DNA of 64,000 nt from positions 1,550,001-1,614,000 of the forward strand of contig NZ_JQHM01000001.1 of the NCBI RefSeq assembly GCF_000749845.1, read 5' to 3'. The stretch's first letter is position 1, and each line of letters starts with the position of its first letter. The notes beneath the pieces were generated by a model. The model searched no databases, was not told the origin of the DNA, and saw nothing but the letters and a program-made list of their open reading frames with translations. Below, in pieces: positions 31,053 through 41,307 of the stretch. A program made the translations under genes and the position numbers. The stretch is from Pectobacterium betavasculorum (GTDB lineage: Bacteria; Pseudomonadota; Gammaproteobacteria; Enterobacterales; Enterobacteriaceae).

Positions 31053-31559
31053 ATGAGTAACATTCTGATCAGCGCCTGCCTTTCCGGCTTTCCCGTTCGT
31101 TATAACGGTACTGAAAAGAAATCTGTCGGCGACTATCTCGCTCAGTGGCGTAAACAGGCAAGACTGATTACGTTTTGCCCAGAATTAGCCGCAGGTTTCC
31201 CAACTCCCAGACCTTCAGCGGAGATTATTCCGGCCTCCGGTAGCAATTCGGTTATCCAGGCTGGAGCCAAAGTTATCGAAGCAACTGGCGGTGATGTGAC
31301 CGAGCGTTATATTCTTGGTGCATGGCTAGCGCTGCAAATGGCACAGCAGCATAACTGCCGCTTCGCTCTCCTTACGGAAGGGAGCCCATCCTGCGGTAGC
31401 AACATCATATATAGCGGGCGATTTGATGGTTCACAAACGGCAGGCAATGGCGTTACCGCAGAGTTGCTGCGTCACCACGGTATCGAGGTATTTTCCGATC
31501 GCGAGATCGGCCAGTTGATCGAACGTGTTGAATATTGCGATCGCCATGCTAACGCATAG
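31053..31559 (+). CDS. DUF523 family protein
   Basis: The 168-residue protein has the DUF523 pattern: N-terminal ILISACLSGFPVRYNG, then ITFCPELAAGFPTPRPSAEI, then LLTEGSPSCGSNIIYSGRF. The conserved Cys residues (ACLSG, FCPE, SPSCG) suggest metal or Fe-S binding, but the role is unproven. AGAGGAAAAGCCCCACG precedes the ATG. It is convergent with the universal stress gene. Confidence 0.82.
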   Translation: MSNILISACLSGFPVRYNGTEKKSVGDYLAQWRKQARLITFCPELAAGFPTPRPSAEIIPASGSNSVIQAGAKVIEATGGDVTERYILGAWLALQMAQQHNCRFALLTEGSPSCGSNIIYSGRFDGSQTAGNGVTAELLRHHGIEVFSDREIGQLIERVEYCDRHANA

Positions 31560-31612
31560 CGTTGCTACTGCCCGTCACCAATCCTAAACGCAGCAGCAAC
31601 GTCATGTAAAAA

Positions 31613-32041
31613 CTAACGAACGACAAGTACTGACATGGTTGCATGGCGAACGATCGCGGCAGCATTTGAGCCAAGCAGATAAGTCTTCACACCCGGTCGA
31701 CGTGAACCGATTACGATCAAATCCGCATTAATCTCTTCTGCCAGCGATAACACTTCGTCTCTCGCCGAGCCGAAGCTGACACTACATGACAACTGCGATG
31801 CGGGAAGATCAATCGTTTTCATTAGTGATTTCAGCTTGTCATTCGCTTTCACCACCGCTTCATTCTCAAATTCTTTTATGCCAAAAGAATAAGCAGATAA
31901 AAATGCCGATGCATCCGGGAGGGAATGAAAGAGGTGTATTGCGGCACCCGACATTTTGGCCAACCTGACTGCTTGCATCAATGCGTGTGTGGTGAGTTCA
32001 TCTTCTTCTATATCGACTGGCACCAAGATGCTTGTGTACAT
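31613..32041 (-). CDS. Universal stress protein, UspF/UspG type
   Basis: The 142 residues form a Usp fold: N-terminal ILVPVDIEEDELTTHAL and C-terminal nucleotide-binding loop VIGSRRPGVKTYLLGSNAAAIVRHA, which matches the UspF/UspG G-2x-G-9x-G(S/T) motif. Such proteins bind ATP and support stress survival, adhesion or motility. Which of the two subtypes it is cannot be decided by eye. Confidence 0.86.
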   Translation of the reverse strand: MYTSILVPVDIEEDELTTHALMQAVRLAKMSGAAIHLFHSLPDASAFLSAYSFGIKEFENEAVVKANDKLKSLMKTIDLPASQLSCSVSFGSARDEVLSLAEEINADLIVIGSRRPGVKTYLLGSNAAAIVRHATMSVLVVR

Positions 32042-32201
32042 AATCGCCTCCCCTACGTGGATAACTGATTACCTGTCAGTATGTAGGAAGCGTAGTATGC
32101 TCAGCAGCAACAGAATATGATCCCGTTCACTTTTACGCATGTTGCACGCAATTTTTAACCAGATAGACGCGCAACATGCGCCGTTACCCCCCTATTTACA
32201 T

Positions 32202-32657
32202 TTAAATCGGTCGAGTATAAATGCGTGATGATTCACCCCAGGGGTGATAGCCCATTCCAGTAAAGTGAAACCCATAGCGTTCATAAAAATCGAGCAGTTC
32301 AGTGCATAAATGCAGCTTAGAAAAACCAGCGCGGTGGGTTCGCTGAACAATATGTTCGATCAACTGCCCTGCATAACCCTTACCACGATGACTCTCTTCA
32401 ACATAAAGCGCACACAGCCACGGATAAAGATCCATACGGCTGATAAAATCATTGGTAATTAACCCTGCACCACCAATGATATGTCCTTCTTTTTCCATCA
32501 AATACCAATCAGGTAATGGATTGTCGGCATCAATGCAGTGGCTGATACAATCTTCATAAAGCATCAGCGTTTCATCTGACGCCCAATGGCGTTGGAAATA
32601 ATGGATCGCCAGCTCTTTGTATTCGGGGCGATTTCTGACAGAAATAATATTCAACAT
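32202..32657 (-). CDS. GNAT family N-acetyltransferase
   Basis: The 151-residue product (MLNIISVRNRPEYKELAIHY) has the GNAT core: LCALYVEESHRGKGYAGQLIEHIV contains the acetyl-CoA loop R-G-K-G-Y-A, followed by FSKLHLCTELLDFYERYGFHFTG. The substrate is unknown. ATG 32657 lies 4 bases beyond the preceding gene's stop; an in-frame ATG at 32675 overlapping that gene is also possible, and neither has a strong ribosome site. Confidence 0.82.
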   Translation of the reverse strand: MLNIISVRNRPEYKELAIHYFQRHWASDETLMLYEDCISHCIDADNPLPDWYLMEKEGHIIGGAGLITNDFISRMDLYPWLCALYVEESHRGKGYAGQLIEHIVQRTHRAGFSKLHLCTELLDFYERYGFHFTGMGYHPWGESSRIYTRPI

Positions 32658-32661
32658 AGAG

Positions 32662-33186
32662 CTAGCGGCTCGCATTCCATGAAGCAACAATGTTTTCCGT
32701 TGTTTCTACCGTAATTGTGTTACCTGGAATAATAAAATTCCGCCACACATCATTGTAGTGCGTAACTAATTGCTCTGCTTTCAGCTCACCGCGATTGGAC
32801 GTCGTGTGTGCATCTGAAGCTATCGTCAGCCCATAACCGCGGCTGGCCGCATTTTTAATAGTTGCATCAACGCAATAATCCGTCGCACATCCGCAAATCG
32901 TCAGGTGGTTAACACCCAAATCAGCCAACACATCGGCTAGCGGTGTGCGATAAAATGCATCGCACGCCATTTTGGTGATAGACAGGCTTCCTTCTGGCTG
33001 ATGTAAGTCAGGTAATAACTGCCATCCCTCGCTGCCCGACAGCATACCGCCACCTTCGTGCTGAATAAAAATCGTCCGATCTGCTGCGCCTGAAAGCTGG
33101 TTTATCAACGCTACTGTCTGCGCTTGTCGCGCTCTTGGCATAGCAAACACCGCATTCTGCATATCAATGACTAACAAAACCTGCAT
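32662..33186 (-). CDS. Isochorismatase-family cysteine hydrolase
   Basis: The 174 residues show the family triad: Asp in LLVIDMQNAVF, Lys in SITKMACDAFYRTPL and Cys in TICGCATDYCVDATIKNA. Members hydrolyse amides or isochorismate (nicotinamidase-like and others); the substrate here is not evident. ATG 33186 follows AAGGA at 5 bases; an upstream in-frame start was rejected. It is probably co-transcribed with the GNAT gene that follows at once. Confidence 0.86.
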   Translation of the reverse strand: MQVLLVIDMQNAVFAMPRARQAQTVALINQLSGAADRTIFIQHEGGGMLSGSEGWQLLPDLHQPEGSLSITKMACDAFYRTPLADVLADLGVNHLTICGCATDYCVDATIKNAASRGYGLTIASDAHTTSNRGELKAEQLVTHYNDVWRNFIIPGNTITVETTENIVASWNASR

Positions 33187-33751
33187 TTTTTTCCTTAGTG
33201 TCAGCACTTAGCATCGACACTCATTATCATCACGGAGTCAACAGGAAAAAGACAAACTGCTTTTGCTCTGCTCTTTTGCATGCCAGCGCTCCAGGTAAAC
33301 TACGGCAGTACATGTCGGTGTAACAGACATGTTGATAAACAACGTGTACTACAGAAAAATGTCATCACCCTGTACAGATCAAAATCTGATAGGACTTAAT
33401 AAAAATGCATTAACCGTTTTTATGTTCAGTTAATGTTTTTCCCTGCCTCCTCTCACCTCATCATGTTTAACTTATTGAAGTTATACATCTCGCATAATTA
33501 TTTCAAACATAATATTGGAGGGAAATGATAAATTCATATTTATCCGCCTGACCATTGATGATCGCCGCCATCCTTTCGCACACGCAAGGATCGCTAAGTG
33601 ACACGGTGCTTATTTAGCTTATCGACTGGTTTTATGCGTACAATCGACTAAAGTTAACTAACCATTTATTCATGTCTGGCGGACAGCCCATTCACGCTGT
33701 CTGGTGTTGTGTGCATAAACAATGTTCAAAACACGAAAGGGAGGAGAAGCA
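33187..33751. other. Divergent intergenic region before the AriR-like gene
   Basis: 565 bases without a gene. A 7-bp inverted repeat ACATGTC-N9-GACATGT lies at 33310-33332. Promoters for both divergent genes are expected here; none is clear by eye. Confidence 0.5.
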
Positions 33752-34006
33752 ATGCATTCAGAGATGCCCCAAAACGAGCTTCCACTATCTGATGTCCTTG
33801 GCCTAGGCTCTCAGATCAGCGATATGGAAATGCTCGGCAACATTGTGGAAGAGATCATCCAATCAGGCCATTCCGTCAGCAACAAGGCCATCATTGCTAA
33901 ATTAATTCACAAAATGGAGACAGAGGCTAATGCTGCTTTTCAGGAAAAATATCGCACACTGCTGGATTTGATAGTTTATAAAACCCAGGATGATTTCCTG
34001 ATTTAA
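33752..34006 (+). CDS. AriR/YmgB-family biofilm and acid-resistance regulator
   Basis: The 84-residue helical protein contains EMLGNIVEEIIQSGHSVSNKAIIAKLIHKMETEANA, which follows the E. coli YmgB/AriR pattern ([30 protein letters not shown]). The family members are small dimeric helical proteins tied to biofilm, acid stress and the Rcs/c-di-GMP network. AGGAG lies 5 bases before ATG 33752; an ATG at 33722 is also in frame but lacks such a site. Confidence 0.78.
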   Translation: MHSEMPQNELPLSDVLGLGSQISDMEMLGNIVEEIIQSGHSVSNKAIIAKLIHKMETEANAAFQEKYRTLLDLIVYKTQDDFLI

Positions 34007-34373
34007 TACTTCGTGAATACATTCAACCGACTTCGGTAAGATTTGTATCTTGCCGGGATTATTTTGTTTAACGAATAGTGCCGTTGATAATGAATAGATT
34101 GTTGCGAAAGAATGGGGATACATTGATTGCCATACTTTTGTTATTCAATAAATGGCATATTTAAAACCCAGCATGATATAGCTATTATTTTGCTAATCGT
34201 TAGTATTCATTTCCGAGTGAATACCAGACGGAAAAACCCCCGCACGCCTCTCACGCATATTTTAGTCACATAAAATCGACTAAACAGAAGTAAAAAACCG
34301 TAATGTGAAACGCGATGCCTACCCGACAGCAGAAACGAAAATGGGCTAGCCGAAGCTAACCCATTGAATTTTT
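34007..34373. other. Intergenic region between the AriR-like gene and tRNA-Ser
   Basis: About 370 bases without a gene. A CGGTAAGAT-TTGT-ATCTTGCCG hairpin at 34034-34055 could end the AriR-like transcript. The tRNA terminator lies at the far end. Nothing else was seen. Confidence 0.5.
34339..34365 (-). terminator. Terminator of tRNA-Ser(UGA)
   Basis: On the minus strand AATGGGTTAGC-TTCG-GCTAGCCCATTTT follows the tRNA 3' end closely. The other side also has a T run, so it could work both ways. Confidence 0.75.
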
Positions 34374-34461
34374 TGGCGGAGGAGTAGAGATTCGAACTCT
34401 AGAACACTTTCGCGTCGCCGGTTTTCAAGACCGGTGCCTTCAACCACTCGGCCACTCCTCC
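34374..34461 (-). tRNA. serT: tRNA-Ser(UGA)
   Basis: The 88-nt gene encodes a class II tRNA with GGAGGAG/CTCCTCC acceptor arms, a long variable arm, T-arm GTTCGAATC and an encoded CCA. The anticodon loop CTTGAAA gives anticodon TGA. It sits just upstream of yccA, as E. coli serT does. Confidence 0.96.
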
Positions 34462-34748
34462 GCAATGACGCGAACTATAAACAGTGTGTGGGATCTTGTA
34501 AAGCATCACAGCGCTCAATTGGCTGAAAAACAACCTAACGCAACGTAATTGAACGCAAAATCGCCTTGCGATGCACAAAATCGCATAATTTTCCCCACCC
34601 TCATAAAAATTGCAGGACAAAATACGAGCACTGACACGGAGTATGGATAATTTGCAGCGTAAAGAAGGGTAAACCATCTTTAATAACGTCCTGCAACTAT
34701 TTATTCTTTGACATTGGATAATAGCACCCTGAAGAGAGAGTCGCTGAT

Positions 34749-35408
34749 ATGGATCGTATTGTTGTTTCCTCTACCCGTGAAAGTTCGCTACTCAGCACTC
34801 ACAAAGTGCTGCGTAATACTTATTTCCTACTGTCGCTGACGCTGGGTTTTTCCGCCGTTACCGCGACAGCAAGTACTGTACTTAACCTGCCTGCCCCTGG
34901 CTTAATTCTGATGCTGGTTGGGTTTTATGGTCTGATGTTCCTGACCCATAAACTGGCGAACAGCCCTGCGGGTATTTTGGCAGCATTCGCACTGACCGGA
35001 TTTATGGGTTATACGCTGGGCCCAATTTTAAGCTCGCTGATTTCTTCCGGCGCAGGGGATATTGTCATGTTAGCGCTGGGCGGTACGGCAGTCGTGTTCT
35101 TCTGCTGTTCAGCCTATGTATTAACGACACGTAAGGATATGTCCTTCTTGTCTGGCATGATGATGGCTGGATTCGTTGTCCTGATTGTTGCTGTCATTGC
35201 CAATCTGTTCCTACAGATTCCAGCCTTGCATCTGGCGATCAGCGCTCTGTTTATTCTGTTCTCTGCGGGTGCCATCCTGTGGGAAACCAGTAACATCATT
35301 CACGGTGGCGAAACCAACTACATACGCGCAACAGTTAGCCTGTATGTCGCGATATACAACATCTTCGTTAGCCTGTTGAGCATTCTGGGCATCATGCGTA
35401 ACGACTAA
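34749..35408 (+). CDS. yccA: YccA, modulator of FtsH protease (BAX inhibitor-1 family)
   Basis: Seven-helix inner-membrane protein; in E. coli it is both a substrate and a modulator of FtsH, protecting SecY when translocons jam. The 219 residues match YccA from [21 protein letters not shown] to the C-terminal hydrophobic helix [18 protein letters not shown]. Neighbours (serT upstream, tusE downstream) are as in E. coli. A strong terminator follows. Confidence 0.95.
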   Translation: MDRIVVSSTRESSLLSTHKVLRNTYFLLSLTLGFSAVTATASTVLNLPAPGLILMLVGFYGLMFLTHKLANSPAGILAAFALTGFMGYTLGPILSSLISSGAGDIVMLALGGTAVVFFCCSAYVLTTRKDMSFLSGMMMAGFVVLIVAVIANLFLQIPALHLAISALFILFSAGAILWETSNIIHGGETNYIRATVSLYVAIYNIFVSLLSILGIMRND

Positions 35409-35431
35409 GTTTCGCTTATCACCGCACTGAG

Positions 35432-35457
35432 AAAGCCCCAATTTTGGGGCTTTTTTT
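35432..35457 (+). terminator. yccA terminator
   Basis: AAAGCCCCAA-TT-TTGGGGCTTT followed by T7. Confidence 0.92.
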
Positions 35458-35520
35458 ACTCCGGTACAGACAGAAAAATTTGTTAAACTGCAAACTGAGA
35501 TATCGCAGGCGGGGAAAAAG

Positions 35521-35850
35521 ATGTTGGAGTTTGAAGGGCGAACAATCGCAACAGACGCGCAGGGTTACCTGATGGACAGCACAGCGTGGAGTGAAACGTT
35601 GGCTCCTGTGTTAGCTGAGCAGGAAGGCATCGAGTTGACAGACCCACATTGGGAAGTTGTCCGATTTGTGCGAAGTTTTTATCAGGAGTTCAACACCTCG
35701 CCCGCTATACGCATGTTAGTTAAAGCGATGGCGCAAAAATATGGTGAAGATAAAGGAAATAGTCGCTACCTGTATAAACTGTTTCCCAAAGGTCCGGCAA
35801 AACAGGCAACCAAAATCGCTGGCTTACCCAAACCAGTGAAATGCATCTAA
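35521..35850 (+). CDS. tusE: Sulfur relay protein TusE
   Basis: Accepts persulfide sulfur from TusBCD and passes it to MnmA for 2-thiouridine at tRNA position 34. The 109 residues resemble DsrC; the active Cys is the next-to-last residue (PVKCI). [28 protein letters not shown] is the conserved core. It is convergent with yccX. Confidence 0.95.
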   Translation: MLEFEGRTIATDAQGYLMDSTAWSETLAPVLAEQEGIELTDPHWEVVRFVRSFYQEFNTSPAIRMLVKAMAQKYGEDKGNSRYLYKLFPKGPAKQATKIAGLPKPVKCI

Positions 35851-35859
35851 TCCTCAGTA

Positions 35860-36138
35860 TCAATAGCGGATCGTGAAACCTTTATAGTCCGTTTTGCCGT
35901 GTGGCTCAATAAGCACCTTATCCACTCTGGCGCTTCGAGGGCCTCCTTGCTTTAACCACTCAATCAACGCCTCTACTGCATGAAGCTCGCCGCTCGCCAC
36001 GACTTCTACGCTACCATCATCACAATTGCGCACATACCCACTGAGTCCGAGCTGTGTGGCTTGGTATTGCGTGCTGTAACGAAAACCGACGCCTTGAACC
36101 ACACCGTAGACATAAGCCGCTGTCGCTATCTTTTCCAT
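35860..36138 (-). CDS. yccX: Acylphosphatase YccX
   Basis: Hydrolyses acyl phosphates such as carbamoyl phosphate. The 92-residue alpha/beta protein contains the phosphate-binding loop [11 protein letters not shown] with its catalytic Arg, and the catalytic Asn in [16 protein letters not shown] 36138 follows AGGGGG closely; an in-frame start 12 codons upstream was rejected. Confidence 0.94.
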   Translation of the reverse strand: MEKIATAAYVYGVVQGVGFRYSTQYQATQLGLSGYVRNCDDGSVEVVASGELHAVEALIEWLKQGGPRSARVDKVLIEPHGKTDYKGFTIRY

Positions 36139-36233
36139 CTTTCCCCCTTCTCGGCACAGGCAACCAAACAACATTTCATTAGCCAGACTGTATCTTCTAA
36201 AAATTTACACCATACTGTTAATAGTGTGTTTAA

Positions 36234-36677
<444 letters not shown>

Positions 36678-36755
36678 CTCTCATCAAAGCAGATATTGAC
36701 CACCACAGTCAGCATTGGCAATGTTGTGATACTCAGCATCGCCAATGTCTGCAAC

Positions 36756-37169
36756 TTATTTTCCCAAACCCAGCCGTGGGATTTCAATTTTCGGACAACG
36801 ATCCATCACGACTTTCAGCCCTGCATCGTGCGCCAAAATTGCCGCCTGCTCGTTAATAACACCGATTTGTAACCACAGAACGGATGCACCGATAGCAATC
36901 GCCTCTTTGGCAATCTCATAAGCCGCTTCCGGCTGACGAAAGACATCGACCATATCAACGGGTTTAGGAATATCCGCTAAGCTGCCATACGCAGCTTGAC
37001 CCAAAAGCGTCTGTCCGGCCAGCTTGGGGCTGACGGGAATAACGTCGTACCCTTGCTCAAGTAAGTACGCCATGACGCCATAGCTCGGACGGGATGGCTT
37101 ATCGCTAGCACCCACTAATGCAATGGTTTTTACTGTTTTCAGCACAGATTCAATATCACCGTCATTCAT
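36756..37169 (-). CDS. yccU: CoA-binding protein YccU
   Basis: The 137-residue protein is a single CoA-binding Rossmann domain: [20 protein letters not shown] at the N-terminus, then [22 protein letters not shown] and [10 protein letters not shown]. The function is unknown; the domain also occurs in succinyl-CoA synthetase. Its position between hspQ and yccT is as in E. coli. Confidence 0.92.
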   Translation of the reverse strand: MNDGDIESVLKTVKTIALVGASDKPSRPSYGVMAYLLEQGYDVIPVSPKLAGQTLLGQAAYGSLADIPKPVDMVDVFRQPEAAYEIAKEAIAIGASVLWLQIGVINEQAAILAHDAGLKVVMDRCPKIEIPRLGLGK

Positions 37170-37364
37170 CCTCTTCTGCCTCTCTTGCGTGATTTATTAG
37201 AGTGTATCGCACATTCAAGAAATAGCTGGAAATGGCGCAAAGAATCCGCAACCTGATGCCGTACGGGACGAAAAATGCCATAACAGCCTGTTTCAAATTG
37301 AAATCTTTGACACATTCAGACAATTCCTCAACAATACTTAAATTACGTTCCATCTGGGAAAATT

Positions 37365-37889
37365 ATGAAATTCGGCTTCATCACTGCCTGCCTTTTTATT
37401 GCGGGTTTAAGTACCTCAGCAATCGCGGCAACAACGTTGAAATTAGATCAGAAGATCAATCTCCTGATGGTTGACGGGCAGAGAATGTCAGGCTCGTTGC
37501 TGAAAGGTGCCGATAGCCTCGAACTTGGCAGCGGGCAACATCAGATTTTGTTCAAAGTTGTCGATACTGTCGATGCTCAGACCGGTGCACCAACGACCTA
37601 TTTTCCTTCAACATTTATTGCGACATTCAACACAGAAAAAGTGATATCGGTGTCATTTAAACTGCCGCCGCTGCAAACTCTTAAGGATCGCAAAAACTTT
37701 ACCGACCTTCCCCAATATCAATTTCTTGATGAAAAAAATCAGGTTATCCCTGCACGTACTGATGCGCTTGTCATCGCTGATAATGAATTGCTCGATATAG
37801 AGCGTAAAATGTCGGAATACAACGCATCGGCTAAAGGTGCTTCAGTTGCAGGTTTTGCTAGCGTGCTGAATGAATCTGTAACCTGGTGA
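37365..37889 (+). CDS. yccT: YccT/CsgI family (DUF2057) exported protein, short form
   Basis: The 174-residue precursor has a signal peptide (about 21 residues ending AIAA) and the DUF2057 core (LLMVDGQRMSGSLLKGADSLELGSGQHQILFKV). E. coli YccT/CsgI, an inhibitor of curli assembly, is 220 residues. Here the reading ends about 45 residues early, lacking the Trp-rich C-terminal KYWFQ-ADP segment. Either a shorter version exists in this genus or the end has been lost. Confidence 0.85.
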   Translation: MKFGFITACLFIAGLSTSAIAATTLKLDQKINLLMVDGQRMSGSLLKGADSLELGSGQHQILFKVVDTVDAQTGAPTTYFPSTFIATFNTEKVISVSFKLPPLQTLKDRKNFTDLPQYQFLDEKNQVIPARTDALVIADNELLDIERKMSEYNASAKGASVAGFASVLNESVTW

Positions 37890-38026
37890 TTTTACGCGCA
37901 GCCACATCAGATTTTTGATACCCGTTCGCCTTTTCCAGCTTTTATCGCTTTGCACTGAAACAGCGTTTCCGTAATCTGTCCCTACCCTAGCGTCAGCTTT
38001 ACTACACCAGATTGAAGGACGTAACC

Positions 38027-38485
38027 ATGGAGTTCACCACCCGTACCATCGCCGCACAAAAACATATCGCGCTAGTAGCGCACGACCACTGTAAACAATC
38101 TTTATTGGATTGGGTTGGTACGAATAAACAACAACTCGCAGAGCACTCGCTTTACGCCACCGGGACCACCGGGAACCTGATTCAGTTGAATACTGGACTG
38201 CCCGTAAAAAGCATGCTGAGTGGACCAATGGGGGGTGACCAGCAGGTTGGTGCGCTGATCTCCGAAGGGAAAATAGACTTGATGATTTTCTTTTGGGATC
38301 CTCTTAACGCCGTACCTCACGATCCCGATGTAAAGGCGCTACTGAGACTCGCAACCGTTTGGAACATTCCTGTTGCGACCAACCGTGCAACGGCGGATTT
38401 CCTGGTCAACTCTGCGCTATTTAAAGAACCGGTTCAAATAGCCATTCCTGATTATCAGCGCTACCTGCAAGATCGTCTGAAATAA
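38027..38485 (+). CDS. mgsA: Methylglyoxal synthase MgsA
   Basis: Converts dihydroxyacetone phosphate to methylglyoxal, a bypass that frees phosphate when sugar phosphates build up. The 152 residues match E. coli, including the phosphate-binding HDHCKQ and TGTTGNLI segments and [13 protein letters not shown], which carries the catalytic Asp. AAGGA lies 7 bases before ATG 38027. It is convergent with helD. Confidence 0.96.
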   Translation: MEFTTRTIAAQKHIALVAHDHCKQSLLDWVGTNKQQLAEHSLYATGTTGNLIQLNTGLPVKSMLSGPMGGDQQVGALISEGKIDLMIFFWDPLNAVPHDPDVKALLRLATVWNIPVATNRATADFLVNSALFKEPVQIAIPDYQRYLQDRLK

Positions 38486-38503
38486 TATCAGTACATCAAA
38501 ATG

Positions 38504-38536
38504 GACCAGCGGCGTGCGGCATATCTCGCGCTGGTC
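38504..38536. terminator. Candidate hairpin between mgsA and helD
   Basis: GACCAGCG and CGCTGGTC arms with a 17-base loop just after mgsA; no good T run, so only a weak candidate. Confidence 0.35.
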
Positions 38537-38596
38537 TCCGCTGTTTCCCTTTAGTTATCCTGGCTCAGTTATCCCAGCCGAATTAGTTCAACTTAG

Positions 38597-40654
38597 CTAT
38601 CCCGGCTTACGTTGCGTCGGCACCCCTAAACGATGAAGATGTTCAACAAACACCGACGGATTCATCACGTCCTGTAGCAACCAGACGCGATGTTTCGCCC
38701 TCGTCAACGCCACATACAGTAAGCGACGTTCTTCCGCATCGGGGAAATCCTCAGGTTCAGGTAATAGCACAGCCTCAATAACAGACTCTCTTGCCGGAGC
38801 AGGGAAACCATCTTTCCCTTCATGCATCCCCACAATAATGACATATTCAGCCTGCTGCCCTTTACTGGCATGCACTGTCATGAAATCAATATGTAGCTTC
38901 GGCCATTTAGTCGCCGCCTTTTCTAACATTGCTGGGCGCAAATGGTGGTAACGGGCAAGCATGAGAATGCGTTCATCGGCCTTAACAAAGCCGCTCAGTT
39001 TATCCAGAAGTGGCTCAAGCTGCTCCTGAGGCAGAATGGTTACCGCTTTTTTGTCCCCTTTAGTCAGGCTATTCAGCGGTTTCTTTAACTGAAATGGATT
39101 CTGCTGTATGAACGTGTTGGCAATTTCACCAATCCGTTCATTAAAGCGATAGGTCGTATCCAACGCACACTGTTCACTTACACCGAAATGCTGTTCAAAC
39201 GCCGTCGTCAATGCCAACTCAGCACCGCTAAAACGATAAATTGCCTGCCAGTCATCCCCTACGGCAAAAAGGCAGGTCCGGCTATTTTGTCGGCGCAGTG
39301 CCGCTAGCAAACTCGCACGCTGTGGAGAAATATCCTGAAATTCATCGACCAGAATGTGTTTCCATGGGCTCACAAAACGCCCTTTATCCAGTAAATTCAC
39401 CGCCTGATGGATGAGGCCGGAGAAATCGACCGCATTTTCGTCCTTAAGCACTTTTTTCCAGGCTTTCAACAACGGTGCCATCAGGCGAATACGTTGCTGA
39501 AACTCCGTCCGGATGGATTCAGGTGCTTGTTCAACCATTTCACTTTGGCTGCCACCATGCATACGCATCAATCCTAGCCAACGCTCAAGTCGCCCAGCCA
39601 GCCGCCCAGCCAGCTTCTGATCGTTCCAGAAATCACCGTCTGGTATATCCCACTCTAGCTCCTCCGTTAACCAACGTCGCCATCCGTTAGCCTGCGTTTT
39701 TTTCTCGGCACATTGCTGTTGCCAGTGAGAAACAAGCAATTCACGACGCTGTTTTGCATCACTTTCTAGCTGGCTTATCATCGGAGCTTTACGACTCGCC
39801 TGCTGGATGATGTGCAATGCCAGAGCATGGAACGTCTTAGCCTGAATGTCATCCGTATGAAGCCGCTCGTTGATGCGTTCATTCATCTCTTCTGCTGCTT
39901 TACGACCAAATGCCAGCAGTAAAATCTGGTCAGGAGTGGCCTCTTGTCGATGCATTAACCACGCCGCCCGAGCCACCAGCACGGAAGTTTTCCCGCTTCC
40001 TGCACCCGCCAGTACCAGTACGCCCTCTTCACCATTAATCACGGCTTTACTCTGCGAGACATTTAATGGCGAGCTCTCAACCGTTTCAAAGAAAGGCTGC
40101 TCTGCCGCCAGCGTGCGATCCATCCATGCCTGATTCGCCATAGTGCGCATTTCATCGCCCTGCTCAAGCCAGCGTAAGCAGTGCTGGTAGTTATCACGAC
40201 AGTTATCAAAGGTTTCTAAACGGGAAACCGGCAGAGGCAGCGCGGCCAGCGAATCACGGATAGCACTCTGCAATGTTGACAGAGCCTGTCGACTACACCA
40301 TTTATCTTGCTGCGTTAGTGTTTGAATACTGTCCGTTTGGCGCTGTAAAACCTCAGCGCTGATTAGACTCATCTCCTCGCTCCAGTCAAGCCAGGATTTG
40401 AGAAGATGGCGGTAAAAAGCCTGCGTTTCCTGCCACTCCGTACCATGTAAACGCACCACTTTTCCAGCCGGCAATTCAAATTCCAGCTCTCCCCATACCA
40501 GGCCTCTTTTACAGTGAATACTCAGCAGTTGATTAAAGGGGATCAGGTATTCATGCTTATCGCCACTCACTTCGACACCGGCATTCAGTAACCGCACCCG
40601 ATTGTAAGGATGCTGGGCCAGATGTTTACCTAACGAGGTAGATTTCAGTTCCAT
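38597..40654 (-). CDS. helD: DNA helicase IV HelD
   Basis: UvrD/Rep-type superfamily I 3'-5' helicase involved in RecF-type recombination. The 685 residues have an N-terminal HelD-specific region, Walker A in LAGAGSGKTSVLVA (about residues 216-229), motif II HILVDEFQDISPQRASL, motif IV-like VGDDWQAIYRFSGAE and motif VI YVALTRAKHRVWLL. The ATG start gives MELKSTSLGKHLAQHPYNR. Confidence 0.95.
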   Translation of the reverse strand: MELKSTSLGKHLAQHPYNRVRLLNAGVEVSGDKHEYLIPFNQLLSIHCKRGLVWGELEFELPAGKVVRLHGTEWQETQAFYRHLLKSWLDWSEEMSLISAEVLQRQTDSIQTLTQQDKWCSRQALSTLQSAIRDSLAALPLPVSRLETFDNCRDNYQHCLRWLEQGDEMRTMANQAWMDRTLAAEQPFFETVESSPLNVSQSKAVINGEEGVLVLAGAGSGKTSVLVARAAWLMHRQEATPDQILLLAFGRKAAEEMNERINERLHTDDIQAKTFHALALHIIQQASRKAPMISQLESDAKQRRELLVSHWQQQCAEKKTQANGWRRWLTEELEWDIPDGDFWNDQKLAGRLAGRLERWLGLMRMHGGSQSEMVEQAPESIRTEFQQRIRLMAPLLKAWKKVLKDENAVDFSGLIHQAVNLLDKGRFVSPWKHILVDEFQDISPQRASLLAALRRQNSRTCLFAVGDDWQAIYRFSGAELALTTAFEQHFGVSEQCALDTTYRFNERIGEIANTFIQQNPFQLKKPLNSLTKGDKKAVTILPQEQLEPLLDKLSGFVKADERILMLARYHHLRPAMLEKAATKWPKLHIDFMTVHASKGQQAEYVIIVGMHEGKDGFPAPARESVIEAVLLPEPEDFPDAEERRLLYVALTRAKHRVWLLQDVMNPSVFVEHLHRLGVPTQRKPG

Positions 40655-40840
40655 GATGTTCGCGCCATGACTATGTGAGAGGATATTTGTCTATGCTTTG
40701 TCGTTTCTCTGTTCCCTAGTTTACCCGTTATCGGACTTCACGCTCTAGCCTTAAAAACAGGTTAGGATATCCTGATGCTTAATGTGATAATTCTTTTACC
40801 ATCAGCGAGTTTGGTTACCTTAATAAGTACAGGAGAGACT

Positions 40841-41287
40841 ATGCGTACTGTGTTGAACATCCTTAATTTCGTACTGGGTGGTTTTTTCACCACGTTAGCC
40901 TGGCTTCTGGCAACAGTCGTCAGCGTGCTGCTGATTTTTACCTTACCGCTAACGCGTTCATGCTGGGAAATCACCAAGCTATCGCTCGTGCCTTATGGCA
41001 ATGAAGCCATTCATGTTGATGAGCTACGCCCGGATGAAAAGAGCGCTATTCTCAGCGCAGGCGGCTCGCTGCTAAATATCTTCTGGTTCATTTTCTTTGG
41101 CTGGTGGCTTTGTCTGTCGCACATCATTACCGGCATCGCTCAGTGCATTACGATCATTGGCATTCCTGTTGGTATCGCCAACTTTAAAATTGCGGCCATC
41201 GCGCTGTGGCCGGTAGGTCGTCGTGTGGTTTCCGTCGAACTGGCGCAGGCCGCACGGGAAAATAATGCTCGCCGCCACTATCGCTAA
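40841..41287 (+). CDS. yccF: YccF inner-membrane protein (DUF307)
   Basis: The 148-residue protein has three or four hydrophobic segments, beginning MRTVLNILNFVLGGFFTTLAW; a middle segment GGSLLNIFWFIFFGWWLCLSHIITG and the ITIIGIPVGIANFKIAAIALWP motif are the YccF repeats. The function is unknown; it always precedes yccS in enterobacteria. AGGAG lies 5 bases before ATG 40841; an upstream in-frame start was rejected. Confidence 0.92.
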   Translation: MRTVLNILNFVLGGFFTTLAWLLATVVSVLLIFTLPLTRSCWEITKLSLVPYGNEAIHVDELRPDEKSAILSAGGSLLNIFWFIFFGWWLCLSHIITGIAQCITIIGIPVGIANFKIAAIALWPVGRRVVSVELAQAARENNARRHYR

Positions 41288-41307
41288 CGGCATCTAAGGA
41301 TATTACG

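Noticed and set aside
37162..37353. Minus-strand open frame of 63 codons upstream of yccU
   Set aside because: It overlaps yccU and the yccT promoter region and resembles nothing known.
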